A stretch of 64,000 nucleotides of DNA from Corynebacterium massiliense DSM 45435 (GTDB lineage Bacteria > Actinomycetota > Actinomycetes > Mycobacteriales > Mycobacteriaceae). The translations under genes were made by a program, and so were the position numbers. The number at the start of each line of letters is the position of its first letter. The first letter of the stretch is position 1. The notes below the pieces were generated by a model. That model was not told where the DNA came from and ran no database searches. It saw nothing but the letters and a program-made list of their open reading frames with translations. Positions 54,039-63,981 of the stretch are shown piece after piece. Location: NCBI RefSeq assembly GCF_028609805.1, contig NZ_CP063189.1, positions 1,116,001 through 1,180,000 on the forward strand. The letters run 5' to 3'.

Positions 54039-55091
54039 CTAGCGTAACCAACCGGATGCGGGATGGCTAACCAACCCTGCGCCGCGGAAGAATTCGGCGA
54101 ATGCGCCGTCGATATCAGCCGCGGTCACCAGCCGCGAATTGGCCGGGCGCGCCCAGTGTCCGCGCAGGTCCGCCACGCTGGTCCCACGCAGCAACTCGCT
54201 GTCCGCCTCGACCGCGATGGTGGTATCGACGGCTTCACAATCGGCGCGCCCCAGGGCAATCAGGCAGGTCAGCAGATCGTGCACCTGGGCCTGGTAGCCC
54301 TCCCCTTGGGCCTCGTGAAACTCGAAGTAAAACCGCACGATGTCGGGCAGGACCTCGCCCATCGGGGTCTTTCCCAGCGCAGCCACCAGCGCGTCCAGAC
54401 GCCTCGGCGTCAGCAGCATCTGCTCGGTGACCTCGAGCGAGCACAGGGTAGTCAGCTCCCTAGTCGGGCGCGCGAAGAAGTCCCGCGCCGCGTAGGGGTC
54501 AACCCAGAAGTTCCACTCGGCCGTCGGCGTCGTGTTGCCGCGGTAATTGACCGCCCCGCCCATGACGGTGACGGAGGAGAAACGATCCATCTCGTCTGGG
54601 TGCTGCGCGGCGAAGGCCGCGGCGTTGGTCAGCGGCCCGGTGACGATGAGGTGGACGTCCCTGCCTGCGCTATCGCCGCTCGCGCTCCCGCCACGCGCGA
54701 GGGCATCCAGCCAGCAGCGCTGCCACTTTTCCGGAGCACTGAGCTCTCGGTCGGCGGCGCGGGCACACCGCTGAGGAGCCTGCGCATACCCCAATCCGTG
54801 GGCGCCGTGAGTCTCCGGGGTGGTGACCAACTCGCACCGCGCTGGGGCGGGCTGGCCGGCGGTGACGGCGGCATCGGCAAGCACGTGCTCGCCGCACAGC
54901 TCCAAGATCCACCGGGCGTTGGCGGCCGAGACATGCGCGTGGGTGTTGCCGGACGATGTCGTGACGGCCGCCAGCTCAATCTCGCCGGCGCGGTGCAGGC
55001 CTACCAAATAAATGAGCGCCAGGGTGTCATCGATGCCTGGATCGCAGTCGATGACCACCACTGGCGGCTCAGCATGCGGGGTGTGTCCCAT
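54039..55091 (-). CDS. Inosine-uridine-type nucleoside hydrolase
   Basis: 350 residues. The calcium site DCDPGIDD at residues 15-22 is canonical. LEVTEQMLLT and HGAHGLGYA fit the family; VTGPLTNAAAF and MGGAVNYRGNTTPTAEWNFWVDPYAA carry further active-site residues (Asn, Asp). It cleaves the N-glycosidic bond of ribonucleosides to base and ribose. Specificity cannot be read from the sequence. It starts 2 nt after the upstream oxidoreductase gene and precedes the ECF transporter by 93 nt, so uptake and cleavage of a nucleoside is a reasonable joint role. Contains one GCTTGCCGATG word. Confidence 0.93.
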   Translation of the reverse strand: MGHTPHAEPPVVVIDCDPGIDDTLALIYLVGLHRAGEIELAAVTTSSGNTHAHVSAANARWILELCGEHVLADAAVTAGQPAPARCELVTTPETHGAHGLGYAQAPQRCARAADRELSAPEKWQRCWLDALARGGSASGDSAGRDVHLIVTGPLTNAAAFAAQHPDEMDRFSSVTVMGGAVNYRGNTTPTAEWNFWVDPYAARDFFARPTRELTTLCSLEVTEQMLLTPRRLDALVAALGKTPMGEVLPDIVRFYFEFHEAQGEGYQAQVHDLLTCLIALGRADCEAVDTTIAVEADSELLRGTSVADLRGHWARPANSRLVTAADIDGAFAEFFRGAGLVSHPASGWLR

Positions 55092-55093
55092 TG

Positions 55094-55777
55094 TTAGATG
55101 TCGGCGACCTTGCCGTCACCGTCGATGAAGCTCAGCGGGGATGCCGGCCAGGTCTCACGGCCCGCCATTTCGGTGACAACGTCCGCCACCAGCTCGCGCG
55201 AGGTGTGCTGGCCTTCCTTGGCCACCTCGTCGGCGACGAGCTCCACGCCGCCGGCCGGCTCCTCGGTCAGCACGGCCGGGCCCAGGATGAGGTAGTCGAG
55301 CTCCGTCGCGTTGAGACGGTTGTCCACTTCCTTCTTCGCCTCAACGTACGGGTAGAAGTCCGGATCCTTTTCCTCCGGCATCTCGTTCTTGGTCGCGCCG
55401 GCGTACGAAATCATGAGGTAGCGCGGCGCGTCCTTGCCCTCAGAGGCGAGCTTTTCCACCGCGTCGATGGACTTCAGGGCGGCATCACGGTCGACGGCCC
55501 AGGTGAGCTCGCGACCGCCCCGGCCACCGTTGCCCGCGCCCCACACGACGACGTCGAAGTCTGCGAGGATGTCGGCCCATTCGTCGACGGAGAGCTCGGT
55601 GACATCGCGAAGCAGGGCCTTCGCACCCAGCTTTTCGATGTCCGCCACCTGCTCTTCCTTGCGGATAAGGGAGGTAACCTCGTGGCCCGCGTCCACGAGC
55701 TTCGGGGCGGCCAGCAGGCCGACCTTGCCGTGGCCGCCTATGTAGAGAACCTTCTGAGTATTCGTCGTATCAGTCAT
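55094..55777 (-). CDS. NAD(P)-binding NmrA/SDR-a5-like protein
   Basis: 227 residues. Rossmann start KVLYIGGHGKVGLLAAPKLVDAGHEVTSLIR (GGxGxxG), a YLMISYAGA strand and YVEAKKEVDNRLNATELDYLILGPAVLTEEP, typical of atypical SDRs of the NAD(P)H-binding (YwnB/NmrA) group. The catalytic YxxxK is represented by YVEAK. Probable redox sensor or sugar/quinone reductase; unknown. ATG 55777 is chosen because TACGGT lies 7 nt upstream. First gene of the run leading to the nucleoside hydrolase and transporter. Confidence 0.85.
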   Translation of the reverse strand: MTDTTNTQKVLYIGGHGKVGLLAAPKLVDAGHEVTSLIRKEEQVADIEKLGAKALLRDVTELSVDEWADILADFDVVVWGAGNGGRGGRELTWAVDRDAALKSIDAVEKLASEGKDAPRYLMISYAGATKNEMPEEKDPDFYPYVEAKKEVDNRLNATELDYLILGPAVLTEEPAGGVELVADEVAKEGQHTSRELVADVVTEMAGRETWPASPLSFIDGDGKVADI

Positions 55778-55784
55778 GAGCGCC

Positions 55785-55790
55785 ACCGTA
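55785..55790 (-). promoter_or_regulatory. -10 box of the NmrA-like gene (leaderless)
   Basis: Complement reads TACGGT, 7 nt before ATG 55777. Confidence 0.5.
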
Positions 55791-55827
55791 CGCTTCCGAA
55801 CCGGCCTACATCAGCCCCGCGGGGCGC

Positions 55828-55833
55828 TACCAT
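55828..55833 (+). promoter_or_regulatory. -10 box of the ACT-domain gene (leaderless)
   Basis: TACCAT, 7 nt before ATG 55841. Confidence 0.5.
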
Positions 55834-55840
55834 GAATCGC

Positions 55841-56110
55841 ATGCATGCAATTTTGACCGTCTCCGGTGTGGACCACACCGGCATCATCGCCGCCGTGGCC
55901 ACCGCCCTTGCTGAAGAAAATGTCAACATCCTCGATGTCTCCCAAACGCTGACGTCCGGTTACTTCACCATGATCCTCCGCGTGAAGTACTCCGAAGACG
56001 ACATCACCATCGCCGGCATCCGCGCGAAGATGAACCAGGTTGCCGAATCGACCCAGCAGGTCATCAACGTGCAGTCCGAGGATCTCTTCACTGCCATGAA
56101 CGAGGTGTAG
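55841..56110 (+). CDS. ACT-domain regulatory protein (GcvR-like)
   Basis: 89 residues forming one ACT domain: [37 protein letters not shown], then [11 protein letters not shown]. The turn between first strand and helix (GVDHTGI) is the usual ligand-binding loop. An in-frame ATG 9 nt upstream overlaps the proposed -10 and is rejected. 8 nt separate it from the UPF0210 gene, a pairing conserved across many bacteria. It probably senses an amino acid and controls its partner (inference). Ligand unknown. Confidence 0.92.
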   Translation: MHAILTVSGVDHTGIIAAVATALAEENVNILDVSQTLTSGYFTMILRVKYSEDDITIAGIRAKMNQVAESTQQVINVQSEDLFTAMNEV

Positions 56111-56118
56111 GCCGGATT

Positions 56119-57483
56119 ATGACTACCCCGCTCAACGCGCACCGCATTCTCGATGTCATCGACATGATCCAGCGCTACCGCCTGGATATTCGCACCGTGA
56201 CGATGGGCATTTCCCTTTTGAGCTGCGCGCGCTCCACGATGAAAGAGACCGCCGACGCGATCTACGACAAGGTGACCACGCAGGCCGAAAACCTGGTGGA
56301 TACCGTCTCCCACATTGAGGCCGAACTGGGCATCCCGATCGTGAACAAGCGAGTCTCGGTCACTCCGGTTTCGCTCATCACGGCCCAGGCCGAGGGCAAC
56401 CCGGCGGAGGTCGCGCACGCGCTCGACCGCGCCGCCCGCGAGACCGGCGTCGACTTCGTCGGCGGTTACTCCGCCTTGGTGGAAAAGGGCATGACGGCTG
56501 CCGATGAACGCCTCATCCACTCCATTCCGGAAGCACTTTCTGCCACGAACTTGGTGTGCTCATCGGTGAACGTCGCCTCCTCGCGCGCCGGCATCAACAT
56601 GGATGCCACGCGCAAGATGGGTGAGGCGGTGAAAAAGGCGGCGGAACTGACCGCCGAAGAGTCGGCGATCGCCTGCGCCAAGCTCGTCGTGTTTGCCAAT
56701 TCCGTGGGCGACAACCCATTTATGGCTGGCGCGTTCCACGGCGTCGAGGAACCCGACTGCGTCGTCTCCGTCGGTGTCTCCGGGCCCGGTGTGGTCGACC
56801 GCGCTATCGGCTCGCTCGAAGGTGCCACGCTCAACGAGGTGGCCGAGGAGGTCAAGAAGGCGGCCTTTAAGATCACCCGCGCCGGGCAGCTGGTGGGCAC
56901 CATGGCGGCCGAGCGCCTCGGTGTGCCGTTCGGCATCGTCGATCTCTCGCTCGCTCCCACGGCGGAGCTCGGCGATTCCGTCGCCCATATCCTGGAGCAC
57001 ATGGGGCTCGAACAGGTGGGCACGCACGGCACCACCGCCGCGCTGGCGCTTCTCAATGACTCGGTGAAAAAGGGCGGCATGATGGCCTGCTCCCGCGTGG
57101 GCGGGCTGTCTGGGTCTTTCATCCCCGTCTCCGAGGACCGCGGCATGATCGACGCGGTGCGCAGCGGCGCCATTTCGATGGACAAGCTAGAGGCGATGAC
57201 CGCCATCTGCTCTGTCGGCTTCGACATGATCGCCTTGCCCGGGTCCACCCCGGCGGAGACGATTGCCGGCATGATCGCCGACGAGGCTGCCATCGGGATG
57301 ATGAACCATAAGACGACCGCCATGCGCGTCATCCCGGTTCCGGGCAAGGACGTCGGCGACGAGGTCAACTTCGGCGGGCTGTTGGGCTACGCGCCCATCA
57401 TTCCCGTCAACACGGTGGGTAACCGCGAATTCATCCACCGCGGCGGGTTCATCCCCGCCCCGGTGCACGGGTTCCGCAACTAG
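56119..57483 (+). CDS. UPF0210 (PFL/DUF711) family protein
   Basis: 454 residues, full length for the family. Typical stretches are [107 protein letters not shown] and [30 protein letters not shown] structure-based link to glycyl-radical enzymes has been proposed for the group, but the activity is unknown. Overlaps the terminator hairpin at its stop codon. Operon partner of the ACT protein. Confidence 0.93.
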   Translation: MTTPLNAHRILDVIDMIQRYRLDIRTVTMGISLLSCARSTMKETADAIYDKVTTQAENLVDTVSHIEAELGIPIVNKRVSVTPVSLITAQAEGNPAEVAHALDRAARETGVDFVGGYSALVEKGMTAADERLIHSIPEALSATNLVCSSVNVASSRAGINMDATRKMGEAVKKAAELTAEESAIACAKLVVFANSVGDNPFMAGAFHGVEEPDCVVSVGVSGPGVVDRAIGSLEGATLNEVAEEVKKAAFKITRAGQLVGTMAAERLGVPFGIVDLSLAPTAELGDSVAHILEHMGLEQVGTHGTTAALALLNDSVKKGGMMACSRVGGLSGSFIPVSEDRGMIDAVRSGAISMDKLEAMTAICSVGFDMIALPGSTPAETIAGMIADEAAIGMMNHKTTAMRVIPVPGKDVGDEVNFGGLLGYAPIIPVNTVGNREFIHRGGFIPAPVHGFRN

Positions 57484-57507
57484 GCCCGAGGCAAAGTCTC
57501 GGGCCTA
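57481..57507 (+). terminator. Terminator hairpin after the UPF0210 gene
   Basis: TAGGCCCGAG / CTCGGGCCTA, 10-bp perfect stem with 7-nt loop, starting at the stop codon; the T run is weak. Confidence 0.65.
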
Positions 57508-57519
57508 GCCGTTAGGCAA

Positions 57520-57807
57520 CTACTTTTTGCCGCTGGGAAGCACGTCCTTCCACGGCTTCTCATCCCACTTCAGGCCACCGGCCAGGAAGGCAATCGGGCC
57601 GAGCGGGCCAGCGCCGGCGATGACGATTCCCCACAGCCACTGCGGGCCGCGGATCTTCTCCTTCGGGATGTGGTAGAGGAAGTGACCGGCGACGGCCTTC
57701 AGAAGAGCGTCGAGGGCTGCGAACTTGCCGCCGTTGCCCTTGTTGTCGTCGTTGTCGTTGTCGTTCTTTCCGCCAAACAGCGTAGTCAAAGAATCAAATA
57801 GAGCCAT
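57520..57807 (-). CDS. Small membrane-associated protein of unknown function
   Basis: 95 residues from ATG 57807 (TACAAT lies 7 nt upstream; an in-frame ATG 9 nt further back is disfavoured). An Asn/Asp-rich low-complexity stretch (GGKNDNDNDDNKGNGG) follows the first 13 residues. One to two hydrophobic segments (LWGIVIAGAGPLGPIAFLAGG) come before a short Trp/Lys tail. I do not recognise it; PLDc_N-like short proteins have a similar topology. Confidence 0.7.
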   Translation of the reverse strand: MALFDSLTTLFGGKNDNDNDDNKGNGGKFAALDALLKAVAGHFLYHIPKEKIRGPQWLWGIVIAGAGPLGPIAFLAGGLKWDEKPWKDVLPSGKK

Positions 57808-57814
57808 GCGGGCC

Positions 57815-57820
57815 ATTGTA
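57815..57820 (-). promoter_or_regulatory. -10 box of the small membrane protein gene (leaderless)
   Basis: Complement reads TACAAT, 7 nt before ATG 57807. Confidence 0.55.
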
Positions 57821-57882
57821 GGGCGGCGCGGGCATGCCGCGCCACGAACTTTGCAGGGATTACTGCCGCCTAGGCTCCGCTA

Positions 57883-57912
57883 CGGGTAGCTGCGTGCCAC
57901 CGCTGCTACCCG
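57883..57912 (-). terminator. Putative terminator hairpin after the ABC-F gene
   Basis: CGGGTAGC / GCTACCCG with 14-nt loop immediately beyond the stop codon; GC-rich and without a T run. Confidence 0.4.
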
Positions 57913-59544
57913 CTAGGCCAGTTCGACGATCTCCATGTACTCGTCGCTCCACAAGTCTTCGTCGCCGTCGGGCATGATGATGACGCGCTCCGGTTCGAGT
58001 GCCTTCACCGCGCCCGGATCGTGGGTCACCAGTACCACTGCCCCGGTATACGTGCGCAGGGCATCGAGAACCTGCTCGCGCGAGACGGGGTCGAGGTTGT
58101 TGGTCGGCTCATCGAGAAGCAGCACGTTCGCCCGCGACGACACCAATGTTGCCAGCGACAGACGGGTCTTCTCACCGCCGGAGAGCGTGCCGGCGGGCTG
58201 CTGCAGCTTGTCGCCGGAGAACATGAAGGCGCCCAAAAGGCCACGCAAGTCCTGCTGGTCGGCCTCCGGGCAGGCATCGATGGTGTTCTGCCACACAGAC
58301 TTGTCCGGGTCGATGGTGTCGTGCTCCTGCGCGAAGTAACCGATGCGCAAACCGTGGCCGGTGACGATGCCACCCTCGCCATCGGAGCGTTCCTCGCCGG
58401 CGAGCAGCTTAAGCAACGTAGTTTTGCCGGCGCCGTTGTAGCCCAGCACCACGACACGCGAGCCCTTGTCGATTGCCAAATCCACGCCCGCGAAGACCTC
58501 AAGTGAGCCGTACATCTTGGTCAGCCCCTTGGCGTTCAGCGGGGTCTTGCCGCAGTGCGCGGGCTCCGGGAACTTGATGCTGGCCACCTTGTCGGAGACG
58601 CGAACCTCGTCCAGGTTTTCCAGCATCTTGTCCGCGCGGGCCAACATTTGTTTCGCGGCTGCGGCTTTCGAGGCCTTGGCGCCGAATTTGGCGGCCTGCT
58701 TCTGCAGCGCGGACGCCTTCTTCTCGGCGTTGGCGCGCTCGCGGCGGCGGCGCGCCTCGTCGGCGGCACGCGCGTCGAGATACTTCTTGTACCCCATGTT
58801 GTACACGTCGGCCTCGGCGCGCGTGGCATCCAAGAACCAGACCTTGTTGCAGACGGCCTCCAGCAGCTCCACGTCGTGGGAGATCATGAGCAGGCCGCCT
58901 TCGTGCTTGGACAGGAAGTGGCGCAGCCACGTAATCGAGTCGGCATCGAGGTGGTTGGTGGGCTCATCGAGAAGCAACGTCGTGTCCGACTTGCCCGAGC
59001 CGGCGGTGGCTGCGAACAGGATCTGCGCCAGCTCCACACGGCGGCGCTGACCACCGGACAGCGTGTTGAGTTTCTGATCCAGCACGCGCTGCGGCAGGCC
59101 CAAGTTATCGCAGATCTGGGCGCACTCGGAATCCGCCTCGTAGCCGCCAAGCGCGTGGTAGCGCTCCTCCATGCGGGAGAACTTTTCGATGGCCTTGGCC
59201 TGCTTATCCGGATCCGTCTCGGTTTCCATCCGGTGCTGCTGCTTGTCCATCGAGCGGCGGATCTCATCCAGCCCGCGGGCTGACAACACGCGGTTACGCG
59301 CGGTTTGCTCCAAGTTTCCCTCGCGGGAATCCTGCGGCAGGTAACCAATGGGCCCCGAAACGGTCACCGAACCGCCGTGGGGTTCGGTCTCCCCCGACAG
59401 GATGCGCATCGTGGTCGTCTTACCGGCGCCATTGCGTCCGATCAGCCCGATGCGGTCGCCGTGCTGCACGCGCAAGTGGTGTCCCGGCGCCTCCAGCAGA
59501 GTGCGGGCGCCGACGCGAACCTCGAGGTCATTGGTAACAATCAC
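57913..59544 (-). CDS. ABC-F family ATPase (Rv1473-like)
   Basis: 543 residues, two ABC domains and no membrane domain. First: Walker A GLIGRNGAGKTT, signature LSGGQRRR, Walker B TLLLDEPTNHLD. Second: VVLGYNGAGKTT, LSGGEKTR, VLLLDEPTNNLD. The linker between them (about residues 250-320) is Lys/Ala/Arg-rich and coiled (RRRRERANAEKKASALQKQAAKF). ABC-F proteins act on the ribosome, in translation control or antibiotic protection. By synteny with acn/acnR it matches mycobacterial Rv1473, previously linked to macrolide tolerance. GTG start; TAGTAT lies 6 nt upstream. Confidence 0.93.
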   Translation of the reverse strand: MIVTNDLEVRVGARTLLEAPGHHLRVQHGDRIGLIGRNGAGKTTTMRILSGETEPHGGSVTVSGPIGYLPQDSREGNLEQTARNRVLSARGLDEIRRSMDKQQHRMETETDPDKQAKAIEKFSRMEERYHALGGYEADSECAQICDNLGLPQRVLDQKLNTLSGGQRRRVELAQILFAATAGSGKSDTTLLLDEPTNHLDADSITWLRHFLSKHEGGLLMISHDVELLEAVCNKVWFLDATRAEADVYNMGYKKYLDARAADEARRRRERANAEKKASALQKQAAKFGAKASKAAAAKQMLARADKMLENLDEVRVSDKVASIKFPEPAHCGKTPLNAKGLTKMYGSLEVFAGVDLAIDKGSRVVVLGYNGAGKTTLLKLLAGEERSDGEGGIVTGHGLRIGYFAQEHDTIDPDKSVWQNTIDACPEADQQDLRGLLGAFMFSGDKLQQPAGTLSGGEKTRLSLATLVSSRANVLLLDEPTNNLDPVSREQVLDALRTYTGAVVLVTHDPGAVKALEPERVIIMPDGDEDLWSDEYMEIVELA

Positions 59545-59580
59545 GGAAAGATACTAACAATTGACCGCGCACAGAAAAGA

Positions 59581-59620
59581 AAAGACCCGCAACGGCGGGG
59601 TCGCGCCACTGCGGGTCTTT
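59581..59620. terminator. Terminator hairpin between the suf operon end and the ABC-F gene
   Basis: AAAGACCCGCA (59581-59591) pairs with TGCGGGTCTTT (59610-59620); ends in TTT. It follows the minus-strand small gene at 59642. Confidence 0.8.
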
Positions 59621-59641
59621 AAACCTGTCCGAGTTGGAGAG

Positions 59642-59770
59642 CTAGCTTTGGCGGGCTTTCTTGACGATGAACCACACGGCCGCAATCACTGCCGCCACGA
59701 CCGCGACCTTCAGCAGTAACATCCCGGCGACCGCAGCTAACACGCCTATTTCTGGAAGGCCTATGCTCAT
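59642..59770 (-). CDS. 42-residue single-pass membrane protein
   Basis: Short protein MSIGLPEIGVLAAVAGML followed by a hydrophobic helix of ~25 residues (LLKVAVVAAVIAAVWFIV) and a basic KKARQS end, so N-out/C-in topology is likely. The ATG has AAAGGAG 8 nt upstream, the clearest ribosome site in the area, which argues it is translated. A longer in-frame reading back to 59851 lacks such a site. Last gene after sufT (81 nt gap), before the terminator. Function unknown. Confidence 0.7.
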   Translation of the reverse strand: MSIGLPEIGVLAAVAGMLLLKVAVVAAVIAAVWFIVKKARQS

Positions 59771-59851
59771 CGTCTCAACTCCTTTGCCTGAATTTTCGGG
59801 GCCCAAACGGTGGGATCCCCGTGGGACGCACCCTAACACAGTTTTATTCAC

Positions 59852-60259
59852 CTACACGGCAAAGCCGAGGGCCTGCAGCTGTTCGCGGCCTTCCTCGGTG
59901 ATCATGTGCGGGCCCCACGGCGGCATCCAGACCCAGTTGATGCGGATGCCGTCCACGACGCCGTTGCCCACGACGGCCTCTTCGGACTGCTCTGCGATCA
60001 TGTCGGTCAGCGGGCAGGCCGGGGACGTCAGCGTCATGTTGATGTGGGCGATTTCCTTGCCCTGCTCCTCTTCGAGCCAGATATCGTAGACCAGACCGAG
60101 ATCCACAATGTTGATGCCGAGCTCCGGGTCAATGACATCGCGAAGATACTCGGAGATGTCGTAGGCCTTCTTGATCTGCTCTTCGGTCTGCTCCGGGCGC
60201 TTCTGCTCCTCGGAGTTGCCGTCGAAGCTTGAGTTTTCGTTCTGATACGGCTCAGTCAT
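59852..60259 (-). CDS. sufT: SufT: Fe-S assembly factor (DUF59/MIP18 family)
   Basis: 135 residues. Acidic unstructured N-terminus (~28 residues), then the MIP18 domain: LRDVIDPELGINIVDLGLVYDI, with DPE motif, and TSPACPLTDMI carrying the conserved Cys. C-terminal GVRINWVWMPPW-type strand present as GIRINWVWMPPWGPHM. Works in maturation of Fe-S proteins. Start codon directly follows the sufU stop with no spacer, so translation is coupled. Confidence 0.95.
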   Translation of the reverse strand: MTEPYQNENSSFDGNSEEQKRPEQTEEQIKKAYDISEYLRDVIDPELGINIVDLGLVYDIWLEEEQGKEIAHINMTLTSPACPLTDMIAEQSEEAVVGNGVVDGIRINWVWMPPWGPHMITEEGREQLQALGFAV

Positions 60260-60712
60260 CTACTTCTCCAATTCGGTTAGCGCATCGACCGACGCGGCCT
60301 CGAATGCCTTCCACCCGAGAAGCGCGCACTTCACACGGGCCGGGTACCGGGACACGCCAGCAAAAGCCACGCCGTCGCCGATGACGTCCTCGTCGCCCTC
60401 GTATTCGCCGCGGGAGGTGGCCATCTTCTCAAATTCGGCCAGCTTCTCGCGAGCCTCGGTGAGGCTCAGCCCCATGATCTCCTCGGCCATGACCGACGTC
60501 GAGGCCTGCGAAATGGAGCACCCTTCCGCATCGTAGGAGACGTCCTTCACGGTCTCGCCGTCGTCGGACAGGCACACGCGTAAGGTCAACTCGTCACCGC
60601 ACGACGGGTTCACGTGGTGCACCTCGGCCTGGTACGGCTCCCGCAGCCCCGCATGCACGGGGTGCTTGTAGTGATCCAGGATGACGTCCTGGTACATCGA
60701 ATCAAGATTCAT
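60260..60712 (-). CDS. sufU: SufU: zinc-dependent sulfur acceptor/scaffold
   Basis: 150 residues. The three zinc-ligand cysteines are in NPSCGDE, AEGCSIS and VKCALLGW, with Asp in SCGDE as the fourth ligand. SufU accepts persulfide from SufS. The loop insertion of about 19 residues between the second and third Cys relative to IscU is present (EFEKMATSRGEYEGDEDVIGDG). No spacer from sufS, and none to sufT. Confidence 0.96.
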   Translation of the reverse strand: MNLDSMYQDVILDHYKHPVHAGLREPYQAEVHHVNPSCGDELTLRVCLSDDGETVKDVSYDAEGCSISQASTSVMAEEIMGLSLTEAREKLAEFEKMATSRGEYEGDEDVIGDGVAFAGVSRYPARVKCALLGWKAFEAASVDALTELEK

Positions 60713-62744
<2,032 letters not shown>

Positions 62745-62808
62745 AGTTTTAACTCTCTTTCGCTTCGTACGTGGTGTGTGTATAGGGCTTGGCTGACTGT
62801 GAGTCCGT

Positions 62809-63975
62809 CTAAGCGGTGATGCGCTCGAGTTCGTCGACGACCCGCTTTTCCAAGTCCTCGCGCAGGGACTCGACCGGAATGCGCTGCAGCACGTCGAAGA
62901 AGAAGCCCTGGATGATGAGGCGGCGGGCTTCCGCCTCCGGGATGCCGCGGGACATCAGGTAGAACAGCTCGAGTTCATCGAATCGACCCACCGTAGCGGC
63001 GTGGCCCGCGCCGGCGATCTCGCCGGTGGCGATCTCCAGGTTCGGGATCGCATCGGCACGCGCGCCCTTGGTCAGGATGAGGTTATTGTTGGTCTCGTAG
63101 GTGTCGGTGTTGCGGGCATCCGGGCGGATGAGCACGTCACCGACCCAGCACGTACGAGCTTCGTTCATCTCCTCGCCCTGCAGAGCACCCTTGTAGAGGA
63201 CGCGGGAGCGGCAGTTGGGCTCGGAGTGATCGACCAGCATGCGGTTTTCGAAGTACTGGCCCGAGTCGGCGAAGTAGACGCCGAGCAGCTCGGCATCGCC
63301 GCCCGGGGCGGTGAAGTTGACGCGCGGGACGATACGGACCACGTCGCCGCCGAAGATGGCGGTGTTGTGGCGGATCACGGCGTCGCGGCCGACGGAGATG
63401 ACCTGGTGGGACATCTGCAGGCCGTCGGACTCCCAGTCCGCGTCGATGACGACGGTGACGTTGGCCTCATCGCCGACGAGAAATTCAATGTTGTCGGCGT
63501 GAGTGCCGGAGCCTACGTACTTCAACACGATGGTCACGTCGGCGTGGTGGCCGATGTCAAAGGAGGTCATGCCGAAGGAGGTGACATCGTCACCCGCGCC
63601 GGTGATGGTGACAGTGACCGGCTCCTCCGGGTTCGCTTCCGGGTCGACGGTGACAACCTGTGCCTCCGGCATAGAGGTCCAGGCCTGTGCCGCCACGCGG
63701 TCGGTCGGCTTGCCGGCGCGACCCAAGCGCTCATCGTCCGGCGCGACGGTCTCGGAGTGGACACCGGCCGGGGTAGTGACATCGATCTTCTGCGCGACCG
63801 GGGTGGAGAACTCGCCCTTGTGCAGGCCGCGGAGGCGGCGCAGCGGGGTGAAGCGCCAGATCTCATCCTTGCCGCGCGGGACGTCGAAGTCCGCGACGTC
63901 GGTCGACTGGAAAAGGTCACCCTTGGTCTCGTGGGTAGCGCCCCGCTGAGTCGAGAATTCGTTTGCGTTGACCAT
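62809..63975 (-). CDS. sufD: SufD scaffold subunit
   Basis: 388 residues. The right-handed beta-helix region (about 110-330) shows the SufBD strands with DAVIRHNTAIFGGDVVRIVPRVNFTAPGGDAELLGVYFADSGQYFENRMLVDHSEPNCRSRVLYKGAL, including the His of the DHSEP motif. The C-terminal GHAATVGRFDELELFYLMSRGIPEAEARRLIIQGFF is the SufC-binding helix pair. Begins 6 nt after the sufB stop. Complete. Confidence 0.96.
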   Translation of the reverse strand: MVNANEFSTQRGATHETKGDLFQSTDVADFDVPRGKDEIWRFTPLRRLRGLHKGEFSTPVAQKIDVTTPAGVHSETVAPDDERLGRAGKPTDRVAAQAWTSMPEAQVVTVDPEANPEEPVTVTITGAGDDVTSFGMTSFDIGHHADVTIVLKYVGSGTHADNIEFLVGDEANVTVVIDADWESDGLQMSHQVISVGRDAVIRHNTAIFGGDVVRIVPRVNFTAPGGDAELLGVYFADSGQYFENRMLVDHSEPNCRSRVLYKGALQGEEMNEARTCWVGDVLIRPDARNTDTYETNNNLILTKGARADAIPNLEIATGEIAGAGHAATVGRFDELELFYLMSRGIPEAEARRLIIQGFFFDVLQRIPVESLREDLEKRVVDELERITA

Positions 63976-63981
63976 TACGGT

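Noticed and set aside
57913..59544. EttA translation factor
   Set aside because: The length and ending differ from EttA, and synteny with acn/acnR matches the Rv1473-type ABC-F instead.
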